This document shows positions 11,571-20,485 of a stretch of DNA of 64,000 nucleotides, one piece after another. The DNA is taken from NCBI GenBank assembly GCA_947579605.1, contig OX388305.1:36593542-36657541 (forward strand). Direction: 5' to 3'. How positions within the stretch are numbered: position 1 is the first letter of the stretch; the number at the start of each line of letters is the position of its first letter. Position numbers and translations under genes: made by a program. Below the pieces are notes generated by a model that was given only the letters and a program-made list of their open reading frames with translations, was not told where the DNA came from and did not search any database. Source of the stretch: Athripsodes cinereus (Eukaryota; Arthropoda; Insecta; Trichoptera; Leptoceridae).

Positions 11571-12099
11571 AAGGGTGTCTCAGTAAGAGTGCACTTTTTT
11601 TTAAATTTAGTGGAATTTTTTTTTCGTGCTAGTGGCAATACTGAAATTTGGCAGCTGTCACCTATGTTTATTCCGATTATTAAAAATGGTAGACACGCTT
11701 AACGAAAGAACAATGCGTTAAAATTGTGAAAAGTTATCATAAAAATGGGGAAGTTACGCTGAGACCGCTCGCTAACTTCGCGAAATTTTCAGTCAAGAAA
11801 GTGAACATTCAAAGAGTGGTCAAAAAATTTGAAGAATCTAGGTTGATTATGGACACTAAGACACCTTTGCGTCAACGTATCGGTCGGTCTTTTGAAAACA
11901 TTGCTGCTGTAAACGAAAGTGTCGGGAAAAACCTGAAAACATCAATTCGGCATCATGAGCCGTGGGGGTCATTTGCCGAATATTTCATTCCGTACTAAAT
12001 CAAAACATGTCTTCTTTACTACCAATAAAAATATCAAAACTTTCTCCAAAAATACATGTTTTTATTTTTAAAAAAGTGCACTCTTACTGAGACACCCTT
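11571..12099 (+). mobile_element. Tc1/mariner-type element, internal deletion derivative
   Basis: The terminal inverted repeats start AAGGGTGTCTCAGTAAGAGT and end with its inverse at 12070-12099, flanked on both sides by TA (11569-11570 and 12100-12101), the target duplication of this superfamily. The interior encodes only the N-terminal, DNA-binding part of a transposase. Visible pieces include YHKNGEVTLRPLANFA, VVKKFEESRLIMDTKTPLRQ and ENIAAVNESVGKNLKTSIRH, the usual pattern of the two helix-turn-helix units. A frame break lies near the start (about 11688-11705). The frame ends at 11998, right after RRH-like residues, and the catalytic DDE/D region is absent. This is a 529-bp non-autonomous copy. 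Confidence 0.88.
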
Positions 12100-12204
12100 T
12101 ATATAATTTTATTATTATGTATGTGGGTCGAAAAGGGAAACAGATTAGTGAGTGATATGTAAAAGTATAAATCATATTTTATGAATATACTTCACGTACA
12201 TAAT

Positions 12205-12375
12205 TCATCTAAACTAGGCAGACCAGTGACCACCTGGATGTCCACAATCGCCAGGGACCTGTGAGGGAGGTAGAGCTGCGTTCGGAGGATGCAGGGAACT
12301 GGAAAACTTGATGAGGACTAGGAGAGCCGACCCCAAATAAATGGGATAAAGGCAAGGGCGAAGAAGAATGAGATA
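12205..12375 (+). pseudogene. LINE ORF2 C-terminal end, decayed
   Basis: The plus strand reads LGRPVTTWMSTIARDL then a stop, followed by SEDAGNWK-like and PTPNKWDKGKGEEE-like residues in shifted frames. The GRP.TTW....RDL pattern and a WDKGKG-type end are familiar as the last residues of insect non-LTR retrotransposon ORF2. No RT core is present and several breaks are visible. Confidence 0.6.
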
Positions 12376-12385
12376 TGTACCCATT

Positions 12386-12890
12386 TTTATTCATACCATC
12401 ACGGCATTTACCATATGTGGGGTATAGCCAGCAGACTAACTGCACGTACCAAACATCCGAGTTGTCTTCTTCGTGCCGACAAAAGTTAAGATATTAAGAT
12501 GGATGGCATTCGTAATTCCTGAACTGAAGATGTCAATTAATGTCTCAAACCTGATGTTTTACGAATCATCATCATCGCCCTCAACGCTCCCCTCGGAAGC
12601 ATAGGGCAGAAACCAACCTCCTCCATTCAGACCGTCTCTGTGCCGATTGCGTCACCTCTTCCCACGACATTCCCTGCGTTCTAATGTCGTTGTCATAGGA
12701 ACGATGCACTGTGAAAGAGGGACGCCCGGGCCGAAGAAACCCTTGCGGACGGAAGAATAGTGCTCTTTTTGACCAACTATCATTGAGTTTTAGCGTTTTA
12801 CGAATACCTACATACCTCTTACAAGACACTCTAAAACTGGCAGAAAAGAGTGGGACATCTATTATTTATCGGATACATATATATTTTATC
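12386..12890 (+). repeat. Interspersed repeat family T, copy 1, split by a LINE insertion
   Basis: The left part (12386-12566) has CATACCATCACGGCAT, TGTGGGGTATAGCCAGCAGA and TCTTCTTCGTGCCGACAAAA. The right part (12795-12890) has CTTACAAGACACTCTAAAAC and AGAAAAGAGTGGGA. Together they match the uninterrupted copies at 57205-57460 (plus), 37660-37900 (minus) and the partial ones at 33595-33715 and 60195-60290. No coding function or tRNA-like head is visible, and the class is unknown. Confidence 0.75.
12567..12794 (-). pseudogene. 5'-truncated LINE end inserted in repeat family T
   Basis: On the minus strand it encodes GFLRPGRPSFTVHRSYDNDI and GMSWEEVTQSAQRRSEWRRL then VSALCFRGER and a stop. The GRP...HR...DI...SWEE...A..RSEWR pattern is the terminal segment of insect non-LTR retrotransposon ORF2. 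GTTTTACGAAT is present at both edges (12556-12566 and 12795-12805), an 11-bp target duplication. The RT domain was never included (5' truncation). Confidence 0.82.
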
Positions 12891-13009
12891 CTAAGTCTCT
12901 TGTAAATAAATATTTTTTACTGGCCAAAACACAATCAAGAAAGGGGATGAAAATGGTAAGGAAAGGTAAGTAAGTGGAGTATGTCTTTTGATATTTAAAT
13001 GAATAAGTA

Positions 13010-13190
13010 AAAGTAACTTTACTTTTGCCTGACGATGAGAGCATGCAGAAGCTCTTGAAAGCCGGCTCGCAAAATTAATTAATTCAATAGTGGAATAACT
13101 AGATATCGTGTTTCATTTATAAATTATTAATATGAACTTCCACCAAGAACCGTCGCACGATAAATTAAACTTTGAATAAGTTAGTTTAAG
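13010..13190 (+). mobile_element. Terminal repeat of a ribozyme-bearing retroelement, family A copy 2
   Basis: It contains the best-preserved hammerhead in the window (13023-13074), then AATAGTGGAATAACTAGATA and GTGTTTCATTTATAAATT. These are followed by GAACTTCCACCAAGAACC, the inverse of a block that lies upstream of the hammerhead in the 8.6-kb copy. The junction near 13130 therefore joins two copies in opposite orientation. Confidence 0.65.
13023..13074 (+). ncRNA. Hammerhead ribozyme motif, family A copy 2 (best preserved)
   Basis: Stem I strand TTTTGC (13023-13028); core CTGACGA (13029-13035); stem II GAGAGC/GCTCTT with an 8-nt loop; GAAA (13057-13060); stem III GCCGGC (13061-13066), self-complementary with no loop; TC (13067-13068, predicted cleavage after C); second stem I strand GCAAAA (13069-13074), pairing perfectly with TTTTGC. 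All core positions of the hammerhead consensus are met. The three-base, loopless stem III is of the minimal kind described in retroelement hammerheads. Confidence 0.85.
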
Positions 13191-13215
13191 AGTAATGTGA
13201 TTTTAATTCGTAAAT

Positions 13216-13745
13216 GACCCAACTAGCAAAGTAGTCCTATAACGAAAGCTTTATAAGTCTGTCAATACTAATAAAGCTCTTATAAAGGTATTGTTGAAGA
13301 CTCTTTTACTTATAATAGCATTTCACAAGCCTTAACATACTTAGGAGCATTAGTTCTTATATTTCAGTCTTATGGCTCGCTACAAAACTGACGTATAGGA
13401 TAGTTATAGGACACTGTTACTTATAATAGCATTTCACAAGCCTTAACATACTCAAGAGCATTCGTTCTTATATCTCAGTCTTATAAGTCGCTACAAGAGT
13501 ATGTAATGGGACACTTATAGGAGTTAGTTTCCTACAAGTGTCTGCAGTAAGACTATATAGTCCTGAGAAAAATCTGATCCTATAGTAGCATTTTGTAAGA
13601 TAAAAAGGTATTATAACATACTTAACTAGGACCACTATAAGTTTTCGCCGCTTTGGTCTTGGTCAAGACTCTTATAAAACTAATAGTACTTAAAAAGATC
13701 GATATAAGAGTATAAATACTTAAAACTACTAGATCAATCACTTTA
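13216..13745. repeat. CTTATA/TATAAG-rich repeat domain beginning CCCAACTAGCAAA
   Basis: It begins CCCAACTAGCAAAGTAGT. The motif CTTATA or its complement TATAAG recurs every 20 to 40 bases throughout. A 111-bp tandem duplication is included (ACTTATAATAGCATTTCACA at 13308 and 13419). The inverse of the left edge, TTTTGCTAGTTGGG, closes a similar region at 22905-23637. No coding potential is seen. It may be a long MITE or Helitron-type non-autonomous element. Confidence 0.6.
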
Positions 13746-13860
13746 TATGTAAACGTTAGCCATTTTGTCAAGGTAGTTCAATAATTGATAATAATAATAA
13801 TTTATTTTAATATTTTACTTATATTATTATTTAATGTTATATTTAAATTTAATTTAGTTC

Positions 13861-14010
13861 TCTTGAAAATGTCAAGTTAACTTGAAGAAAGTGCTCGAGT
13901 ATTAAATCAATGGTGAAAAGTAAACAGTGTTTTTGTTGATATCAAATATGCTTAAAATGTCTTTTTACAATGTGAACACACAAACTCTAGATCATTTAAA
14001 TTTAATTGTA
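13861..14010 (+). mobile_element. Terminal repeat, family B copy 1, with hammerhead-like core
   Basis: It has TTGAAAA, then stem II GTCAAG/CTTGAA around TTAA, GAAA (13887-13890), then GTGC, followed by GGTGAAAAGTAAACAGTG and GTGAACACACAAACTCTAGA. The same text occurs inverted at 52310-52529. The core differs from CUGANGA at two positions, including the catalytic G (here A), and the CTTGAA strand is mutated relative to CTTGAC in the 52.4-kb copy. Self-cleavage is therefore doubtful. Confidence 0.55.
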
Positions 14011-14079
14011 AATCTAATATTGTGTTAAAAATGTGGATTTTAATGTTATTTTATTAAATAAATGAGATATGTGTGTAAT

Positions 14080-14295
14080 AAAATTACTTTATTGCATAAT
14101 AAGAAGCATACATAATTACCAAGTTATAAAACAATGTGATACAAATAAATGATATGATGCAATGGGCGAGTTTATCGCAGAAGCGATCACTTCCAACTAA
14201 CCCATCAATTGCTTCACTCCCTTGGTGAGGACAAACCACTCCGAGAGAGTGTTAGTTACCCTCACGCAAGCGGAGCTTCCCACGTAAATGAAGAG
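14080..14295 (-). mobile_element. LINE-like 3' end, copy 1
   Basis: The block GGGCGAGTTTATCGCAGAAG with nearby TTATTGCA recurs at 33360-33490 (GGACGAGTTTATCGCAGAAT). In both, a TTTATTGCA-type string lies on the left, consistent with the 3' end of a minus-strand non-LTR element. It abuts the RTE-like coding fragment that begins at 14306. Confidence 0.45.
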
Positions 14296-14305
14296 ATTGC
14301 GCGGA

Positions 14306-14828
14306 TCAACCGTTTTCATTCACACTGCTTTCAATGTCGTCATACTCATTTGCATTTGCACCATCACATTCAAACAGATCTTCGAAATACTCCTTCCATC
14401 TCCGTAACACACATTTATCATTCACTAACACACATCCATCCCTGTCTTTTATCCCTTTCATACTGTTCACACTTGAACCTGTCCTCTTTCGTTTCACTTC
14501 CTTCCAAAAAATCTTCATATTTTCACTCGCATGCGTAGACAATTTCTTACATTCTTCGTCTTCAAGCATTTTTTTCTTCATTTTCACAATTTCACGCACT
14601 TCCTTCTTGCATGTCTTGTATACTTTTTTTTTTCGCTCTTTTTCAAATGTGTCACACTGTTTCACATTCAGTAAGTCTTTCCAAGCATTCTTCTTCTTAT
14701 CTACAGCTGCTTTCACATCATTATCCCACCATGCATCGCCTTACTTACGTCCTACTTTAGCTTCACCACATGTTTCTTTTGCACTTCCTACAAGCACACT
14801 TTTTAAGACATCCCACCTTTCATTCATC
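14306..14828 (-). pseudogene. RTE-like LINE ORF2 fragment, part downstream of the LTR-element insertion
   Basis: On the minus strand, directly after the insertion point, the frame reads MNERWDVLKSVLVGSAKETC then a stop before GDAWWDNDVKAAVDKKKNAW. It continues through NMKIFWKEVKRKRTG, VNSMKGIKDRDGCVLVND and RRWKEYFEDLFECDG. This is the linker between the apurinic endonuclease and RT domains of an RTE-type (or closely related) non-LTR retrotransposon. The RT domain itself is missing: the frame ends just after 14306 and unrelated repeat follows. It joins in frame with 21944-22530 once the LTR element and one copy of its 4-bp duplication are removed. Confidence 0.85.
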
Positions 14829-14945
14829 TGCGACGGACTTTTGCATATACTTTTTATTCTTGCGCTCTCATGCGCTCTTTTACCTTGTACCCCTCATGGT
14901 ACAAGGTAAAATAATCAATTATCACAATCTCAAAAAAATAATTTT

Positions 14946-15040
14946 TAGCTCAGTCGGTAGAGATTTCAAAAATAAAACAAAGAGTATTGGAAAGTACAAT
15001 TGACTATACGATAAATGCTCAGGGTCGAATGGGTTAACCC
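14946..15040 (+). other. tRNA-Lys-like blocks inside the LTR
   Basis: TAGCTCAGTCGGTAGAG (14946-14962) equals the D-arm and box A of animal tRNA-Lys. CTCAGGGTCG plus AATGGGTTAACCC (15018-15040) resembles its variable/T-arm region, with a damaged box B. They are in the natural order but about 55 bases of unrelated sequence separate them, and no acceptor stem is present, so this is not a tRNA gene. The same occurs in the other LTR at 20603-20697. The strand is antisense to the element. Confidence 0.6.
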
Positions 15041-15649
15041 AGATTTTATCACAAAGACTTCAAGACTTTTCTCTCTATAAATTCAACAATGCATATTGCC
15101 ATTAAATCAACGGTGCCTTCCAACAATCCCCAATAAGAAGGAAAGATTCAGAAACAAAATAAAATTGCTATTTCATTATTTTCTTTTCAATTTATTCCAA
15201 ACCTCCAGTATTCGGTGACACCTTTGGTATGGTCGATGAATTTACATACATTTTATATAAACTTTCTCGACAGTAAAATAATAAAAGATTAAAACCTTGT
15301 TAATCATTTGCTATGTGGCAATCTAACTAACCCTTAGATTAAAAGTTTAAAATTAAATAATGATTGTGGCACATCATCCTTAACTCCTACCCTTTCTTTT
15401 CAGAAACGACCTACATATATCATAAAGTTATCAAACTCTGTTTGATTATACAATTTACATTAACTTTAGAACAAAATATTTATATATAATTATGAATGAA
15501 TGAGAACAACCTGATCAAGTTATCTTCCTTCGAGTTCCACTTCACTTCCCATTTCCCGAAATTGAAGGTTCCTTCCTGATAGGTACATAAGGTTTATTCT
15601 GGTATGAGAGGAAGTCAGCGTTTTGATAATTGAAAAAGATTTATCCTCT

Positions 15650-15835
15650 TGTTAACTGAAGAATTTATTTTGGTCACCAGATATATCCTGAATAATTGAG
15701 AAATTCATTCTGGTACTACGACATAACCTGAATTCATTCTAGTACTGAGGCGTATCCTGAATGACTGAGAAATTCATTCCGGTACTGAGTTATATCCTGA
15801 ATAACTGAGAAATTCATTCCGGTACTGAGAGCCGT
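15650..15835. repeat. About 41-bp tandem repeats within the LTR
   Basis: Three to five degenerate copies of GAGAAATTCATTCYGGTACT followed by ATATCCTGAATAACT; the copy in the other LTR is at about 21307-21492. Confidence 0.85.
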
Positions 15836-18275
15836 ACATCCTTAAACATTAAAGGACAACGTAATTAGTATTTATCAAACTATGTTTCGGTTTATTTTAT
15901 TAAACAACGAAATTTCTCTCATCGAAAATATAATTGTAACAATTTAGACTCACCATATTTTTGATGACGGCCTGAATTACCACTGATTTTAATAATTAAA
16001 TATGATTAAACTGTCCATCGACAAATAGAACACATTTCTACAACTAATTTATACATTAATCAACCATTTTAAAATGGTAAGGTTTTTTTTTTTAAACCTT
16101 AATATTCACTATCGCATTTTGCGATCTGCCAATTTGGAATGTCGAATACAAAAGAGGAAGCATTTTGCTTTCGACCGCCAATATTGAGAAATCCTCCCAC
16201 CACGCATGCGCGGCGTCGCGTTATCAATTTCTGTCTTGCCAACGAACAAAATCATTTTTCTATAGTGATATAAAAATATCGCTACATATTACCACCCACG
16301 CCCACCAAAAAAAATAGTGAAGCTATTTTTTTTTTATATCAGGTTATTCTCGTTCTATGTTCTCATCAACCCTATAACTTACTCTACCTTTTTTTTTTAA
16401 AGATTAATCTAAGCACTGCACTGGGCCCAGCCTTTTCTTTTAAAGAAAAACTGTAATTCCATAGGCGCCAATCTTGGTTTCGTTTAAATTTTAAAACTTT
16501 AATTTACATTCGTTTCCGAATATTCGGGTCAAACGACTTCCAAAATGAACAAAAATACCCGTAAATAATAAGTACTTAATGATAAAAAAATAATTTCTAA
16601 ACCAGTGCAGGTCTCATCTTATCTTTGCATTTATAAATTACACTTATATGTTAAATAATACATTTCCATTTTGTTACATTTACTAAATATCTTTTCAGAT
16701 CTACTACATTTATTTTAAATTGTTTTGTGCCACAATATTCAAATATCTTTTACTACAAGCTCATATGATTTGCCACATTTTCCTTAGCTACATAACAAAT
16801 TATATTAAAATTTCTTATATCTAAACTATATACATTTTGTGCCTTCTTTTTTTTTATTCAACATTCAAATACATTAAAATCTGTCTGTATATTATGAATT
16901 TATATTTTTTATAACATTAAAAATATTTGATTCAACCTTTTTGAATTGACTCACTTCAACATCATGTCATTTTCCTTTCTATTTTCATGTATGAAAATAT
17001 CAATTTATCATCAATTCCTTTTTCCTGCCATGTCTTATTCTCCCATCTCTCCTCAGATAAGCACATGCAACTACAACCAAAGGTTCTCAATCCCTTTCTT
17101 TTTTTATTTCCCTTTTATCCGTAAAATTACGTACTTTACTAATATATTTTCTTTCGAAAATTTCTAATCAACGACCCCATTTCATAATATAAGTTTCTCT
17201 ACTTTGTTAAATGAATTTAACAATCGTATACACAATTATTTCGTAATTACTCGTTTTTTTATGGAGATAATTAAGGATTCTCTTCTTTACCACCGTATCC
17301 CCGATTTAAATTATGTATACTATAACTCCATTATCTACATTTTCTCACATTACCTATCTCTATATTTTTTTTTTTTTTTTAATATTTCCACTTTCATATT
17401 GAAAATTACATAGTCAATATACTCACGAAAGAGATATAACGAACATCAACATTTGACCTTCTCGACATATTTCATTTTCAAATTCCCCTTTTACTATTTG
17501 ACTTTAAATCGCGAGACTATTGAGTACTACAAACCTATCATTTATCAACGTTGCAAATCCTTACTTTCATTCTATTACAATCATTCACTTTCATCCTTCG
17601 TCTATCTTTTTCCCCTTTCACCGCCTACATACCTACTACTTTCATTTGATTCATAATTAGACCCACAAAACGTTTTGACAAGACGGAATGATCAACTCTC
17701 ATCTTAGATTACAAACTTCTCTTATTGGAATTCATAAACCATGACCCAATACTCATCCCTTGAGCATGCATCCACTTTTACTATCATATCATATAAGCAC
17801 TACGCATACTTCTATATACGTCTTGCTAACTCGTATCCCTAGTTTATAAATGTATACACCGCGTATAGCTTGACACACTCGTATCAGAGATTATGCCTTT
17901 ATGCATACTACAAACTTTCAATACAAATCATTATACATCCCAATAATGACATTATAACACATGACCCATCTTACGGAGAATCATATTCTTACCTCACCTT
18001 TTTATCTGACCCTTTCTGTATTATGTACTCGCGTAGAGTTCATATTATCGAAGAATCTAAATAATTTTGCGAAGCGATTTTTCTTTTTAATTTTATCCAA
18101 CCCTACTCTTTCGTAATTCTACGTACTATTTACTACGTAAATTTTTTTTTTTATCAAATTCATCTCCTTTTCCCCATTTCATTAAACTTAAATAGCTATA
18201 TCCTATAATACCTAACTAAAATTTATACAGTTTTTTTATTTACATTATATTTCAATTTTCAGACGTCTTCGTCTT

Positions 18276-18524
18276 CTAATTTTCTCCCTTTCTTTCATCT
18301 TGTCGTTGCATTTCCGTTTTTACGTTATAAAATTTGTTATTGGGATTCACATCCCTGTTTTGCCTTAGTCTTGCAAAACAATTTATATATACATGTCCGG
18401 GTTTGTTACAAAATCTATAAATTAGGTATATCCTTCCTATTTGACCCTTGTCGATCAAATACTCCTTTGCTACCATTCTTCTTACCAGCTTCATGTTGGT
18501 ACCTTTGATTACTGTCACTGCCAT
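18276..18524 (-). pseudogene. gag: Gag remnant with a zinc knuckle
   Basis: An 82-residue open frame holds YRFCNKPGHVYINC (about residues 37-50), matching the CX2CX4HX4C nucleocapsid knuckle except that the first cysteine is tyrosine. It is followed by a basic, Q/N/R-rich stretch. This is the RNA-binding C-terminal part of Gag, which packages element RNA. Matrix/capsid parts upstream are not recognisable. It lies on the same strand as the primer binding site, about 1.9 kb downstream of it, as expected. Whether the frame is translated is unknown; the lost cysteine argues for decay. Confidence 0.6.
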
Positions 18525-20143
18525 TTTGAATTTCTAAATTATCTATCTATTGCACTAAAATATGCTAATCCACAATTCAAAACTTTACAAAAAAATATTC
18601 TAAAAGAAATAATACATTAAATATTAAAGTCTTCCGTTATTCAAAATTACTCTTAAATATCCCCATATCTATATAAACTAATATCATTAATATTAAAGTT
18701 TCAATCTCCACATTAATTTAATATATCCATATTAAAATTATTTGAAACGACTTTATCGTGTTAAATTGATTATGTAAAAATATCAACAATCTACTACGTC
18801 CATAATAGTATAGTTTACCCTATATATAAATATTATCATTCGATATTAAAACATTGAAATCCAAACCTTTGTATCCGTCTACTAATTAATTTTCCATCCG
18901 CTTTACAATCTTCCGTCTCTTTCTAACTAAAGTGATTAACAATTATTATGCGTTGGAGAGAAGAGTACATTCCTATCACAGTATGTACGGAATAGCATCA
19001 GAATAATAATAATATTATTTTCGTATAAAAATTCTAATCATACATATTTATTTCAGAATCGGACAATGCTCAAAATAAATTACTTTCTTTATTTATTTTT
19101 TTTTTTTAATTTAAAATTAAATCTACTTTGTTCAACGTATTCCTTAGTTGTGAGTTGCAATAGCCGTACCAGAAGTATGAGAAGAATTCAGACAAGGCAA
19201 TCAATCAAATAACTTTTCAATTTAAAATATAATAAAAACTCACCAGAAGGTTGTTTAATAAGTTAATAGGTATACTCCTTTTTGAATAAAATTAAAACTC
19301 GCAATCAGCTTTCTGTATTTTGACATGATGTTGGGTTTCGTCTTTCCATATCTTATCACACATTTCCAATCAGCAATTTGAGCTAGAACATATTTTTTTT
19401 TAAAACATATTAAATATCAAATTCAAAAATCATTTTTCACACTTCTTTTACTTTTTTAACAAAATTTTATTTTATTGACTATGGTAATACCATTCAATTT
19501 TATGAAAACTCAAAATAAAATCAACCAAATAAATTGATAAAATAGATAAATTTTTATCTATCATTTTTCAAATTAGGTATTCCACGAACAAAATTATTCT
19601 AAAATATTTTCACACAATTTAAAATTAGCATATATTTTTTTTGACTAAATTCCTTTCTTCAATCAATCATCTCAAAGCATGCAAAATAATATTAACTCAA
19701 CAAATTAAATAATAATAAAATATTGAGTCTACCCATAAATATTCTTTTTTTTTATTATGTTACATATTCAATAAATATATTTAACTACCGCGACTCTGAA
19801 AAAAAATGTTTTGTTACATATTCAAAATTTTTCATTCTTTTTAATTTACCTACAGTATTTTTTTAAACATTATGTTACAATTTTTTTATACTGATAACCA
19901 AATATAATTTGTAAAATTAAAATCGAAATACAATTTAACCCTTCTGCCACCAAAATTCAAATATTAATTTTGCCACATAAATTAAAATTTTTAAAACTTT
20001 TTTTTTTTTAAAACAAAACTTATTCTACTTACAACTATTAATGAATGCTCTTTTGTATTCAAGACACCAAATTATACAATTAATAAAAAAATCTTGAGTC
20101 TAAGTAATAAAATTTTTGGGTTCAGCGCGTCTTTACATTCTAC

Positions 20144-20485
20144 AAAGGTTGGCTGACATTTTGGGTGACATGAATATGTGACCCCTCTGCCACCAAAATT
20201 CAATTCAACTTAAATTATATAAAGGTTGGCTGACACTTTGGGCAACATGAATATGTGACCCCTCTGCCACCAAAATTCAATTCAACTTAAATCACATAAA
20301 GGTTGGCTGACACTTTGGGTGACATGAATATGTGACCCCTCTGCCACCAAAATTCAATTCAACCTAAATTCTACAAAGGTTGGCTGACACTTTGGGTGAC
20401 ATGAATATGTGACCCTTCTGCCACCAAAATTTAATTCGTCTTTAAATTCTATAAAGGTCGGCTGACACTTTGGGCGCCATGAATA
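20144..20485 (-). repeat. 77-bp tandem repeats carrying primer-binding-site-like copies
   Basis: AAAGGTTGGCTGACACTTTG starts units at 20144, 20221, 20298, 20375 (77 bp each) and 20453 (after a 78-bp unit). Each unit also has GACATGAATATGTGACCC and CTGCCACCAAAATTCAATTC. The last, partial unit ends at the LTR and contains the true primer binding site; the others carry a version with TGTCACCC instead of TGGCGCCC. A further decayed piece lies at about 19937. Confidence 0.93.
20460..20479 (-). other. Primer binding site, tRNA-Lys type
   Basis: On the minus strand TGGCGCCCAAAGTGTCAGCC lies 6 bases inside the 5' LTR. The first ten bases equal the complement of the 3' end of animal tRNA-Lys (TGGCGCCCAA), and GTG at positions 12-14 also agrees. 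This fixes the transcription direction of the element. Confidence 0.8.

Larger units (their letters stand above)
14829..16286 (-). repeat. 3' LTR (relative to the element)
   Basis: Identical by eye to 20486-21943. Notable internal parts are a perfect 10-bp hairpin (ACCTTGTACC/GGTACAAGGT) at about 14880-14905, two tRNA-Lys-like blocks at 14946-15040, and a roughly 41-bp tandem repeat (AGAAATTCATTCYGGTACTG) at about 15650-15835. On the minus strand the LTR starts TGTAGCGATATTTTTATATC. Confidence 0.95.
16287..20485 (-). other. Interior of the LTR element, largely non-coding
   Basis: Extremely AT-rich with many T/A runs. Immediately inside the 3' LTR the minus strand has the G-rich tract GGTGGGCGTGGGTGG (16290-16305), a possible but imperfect polypurine tract. 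The only protein trace found is the zinc knuckle at 18276-18524. Short plus-strand open frames between 16900 and 18060 show no domains and are probably chance products of base composition. Confidence 0.7.

Noticed and set aside
14829..14885. Apparent continuation of the LINE protein (KRAHESARIK...) into the LTR
   Set aside because: The LTR starts TG at 14829 with a CATC duplication, and the LINE frame continues at 21944 instead (NDLT/MNERWDV). The reading through the LTR edge is coincidence and is repeated at 20486.
14334..14909. 191-residue plus-strand open frame
   Set aside because: It is the complement of the RTE-like coding fragment (minus strand) running into the LTR; its serine/phenylalanine-rich text has no domain.
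16946..18064. Series of plus-strand frames of 60-75 residues inside the LTR element
   Set aside because: Opposite to the strand fixed by the primer site and zinc knuckle; F/Y/S/I-rich composition expected from T-rich DNA.
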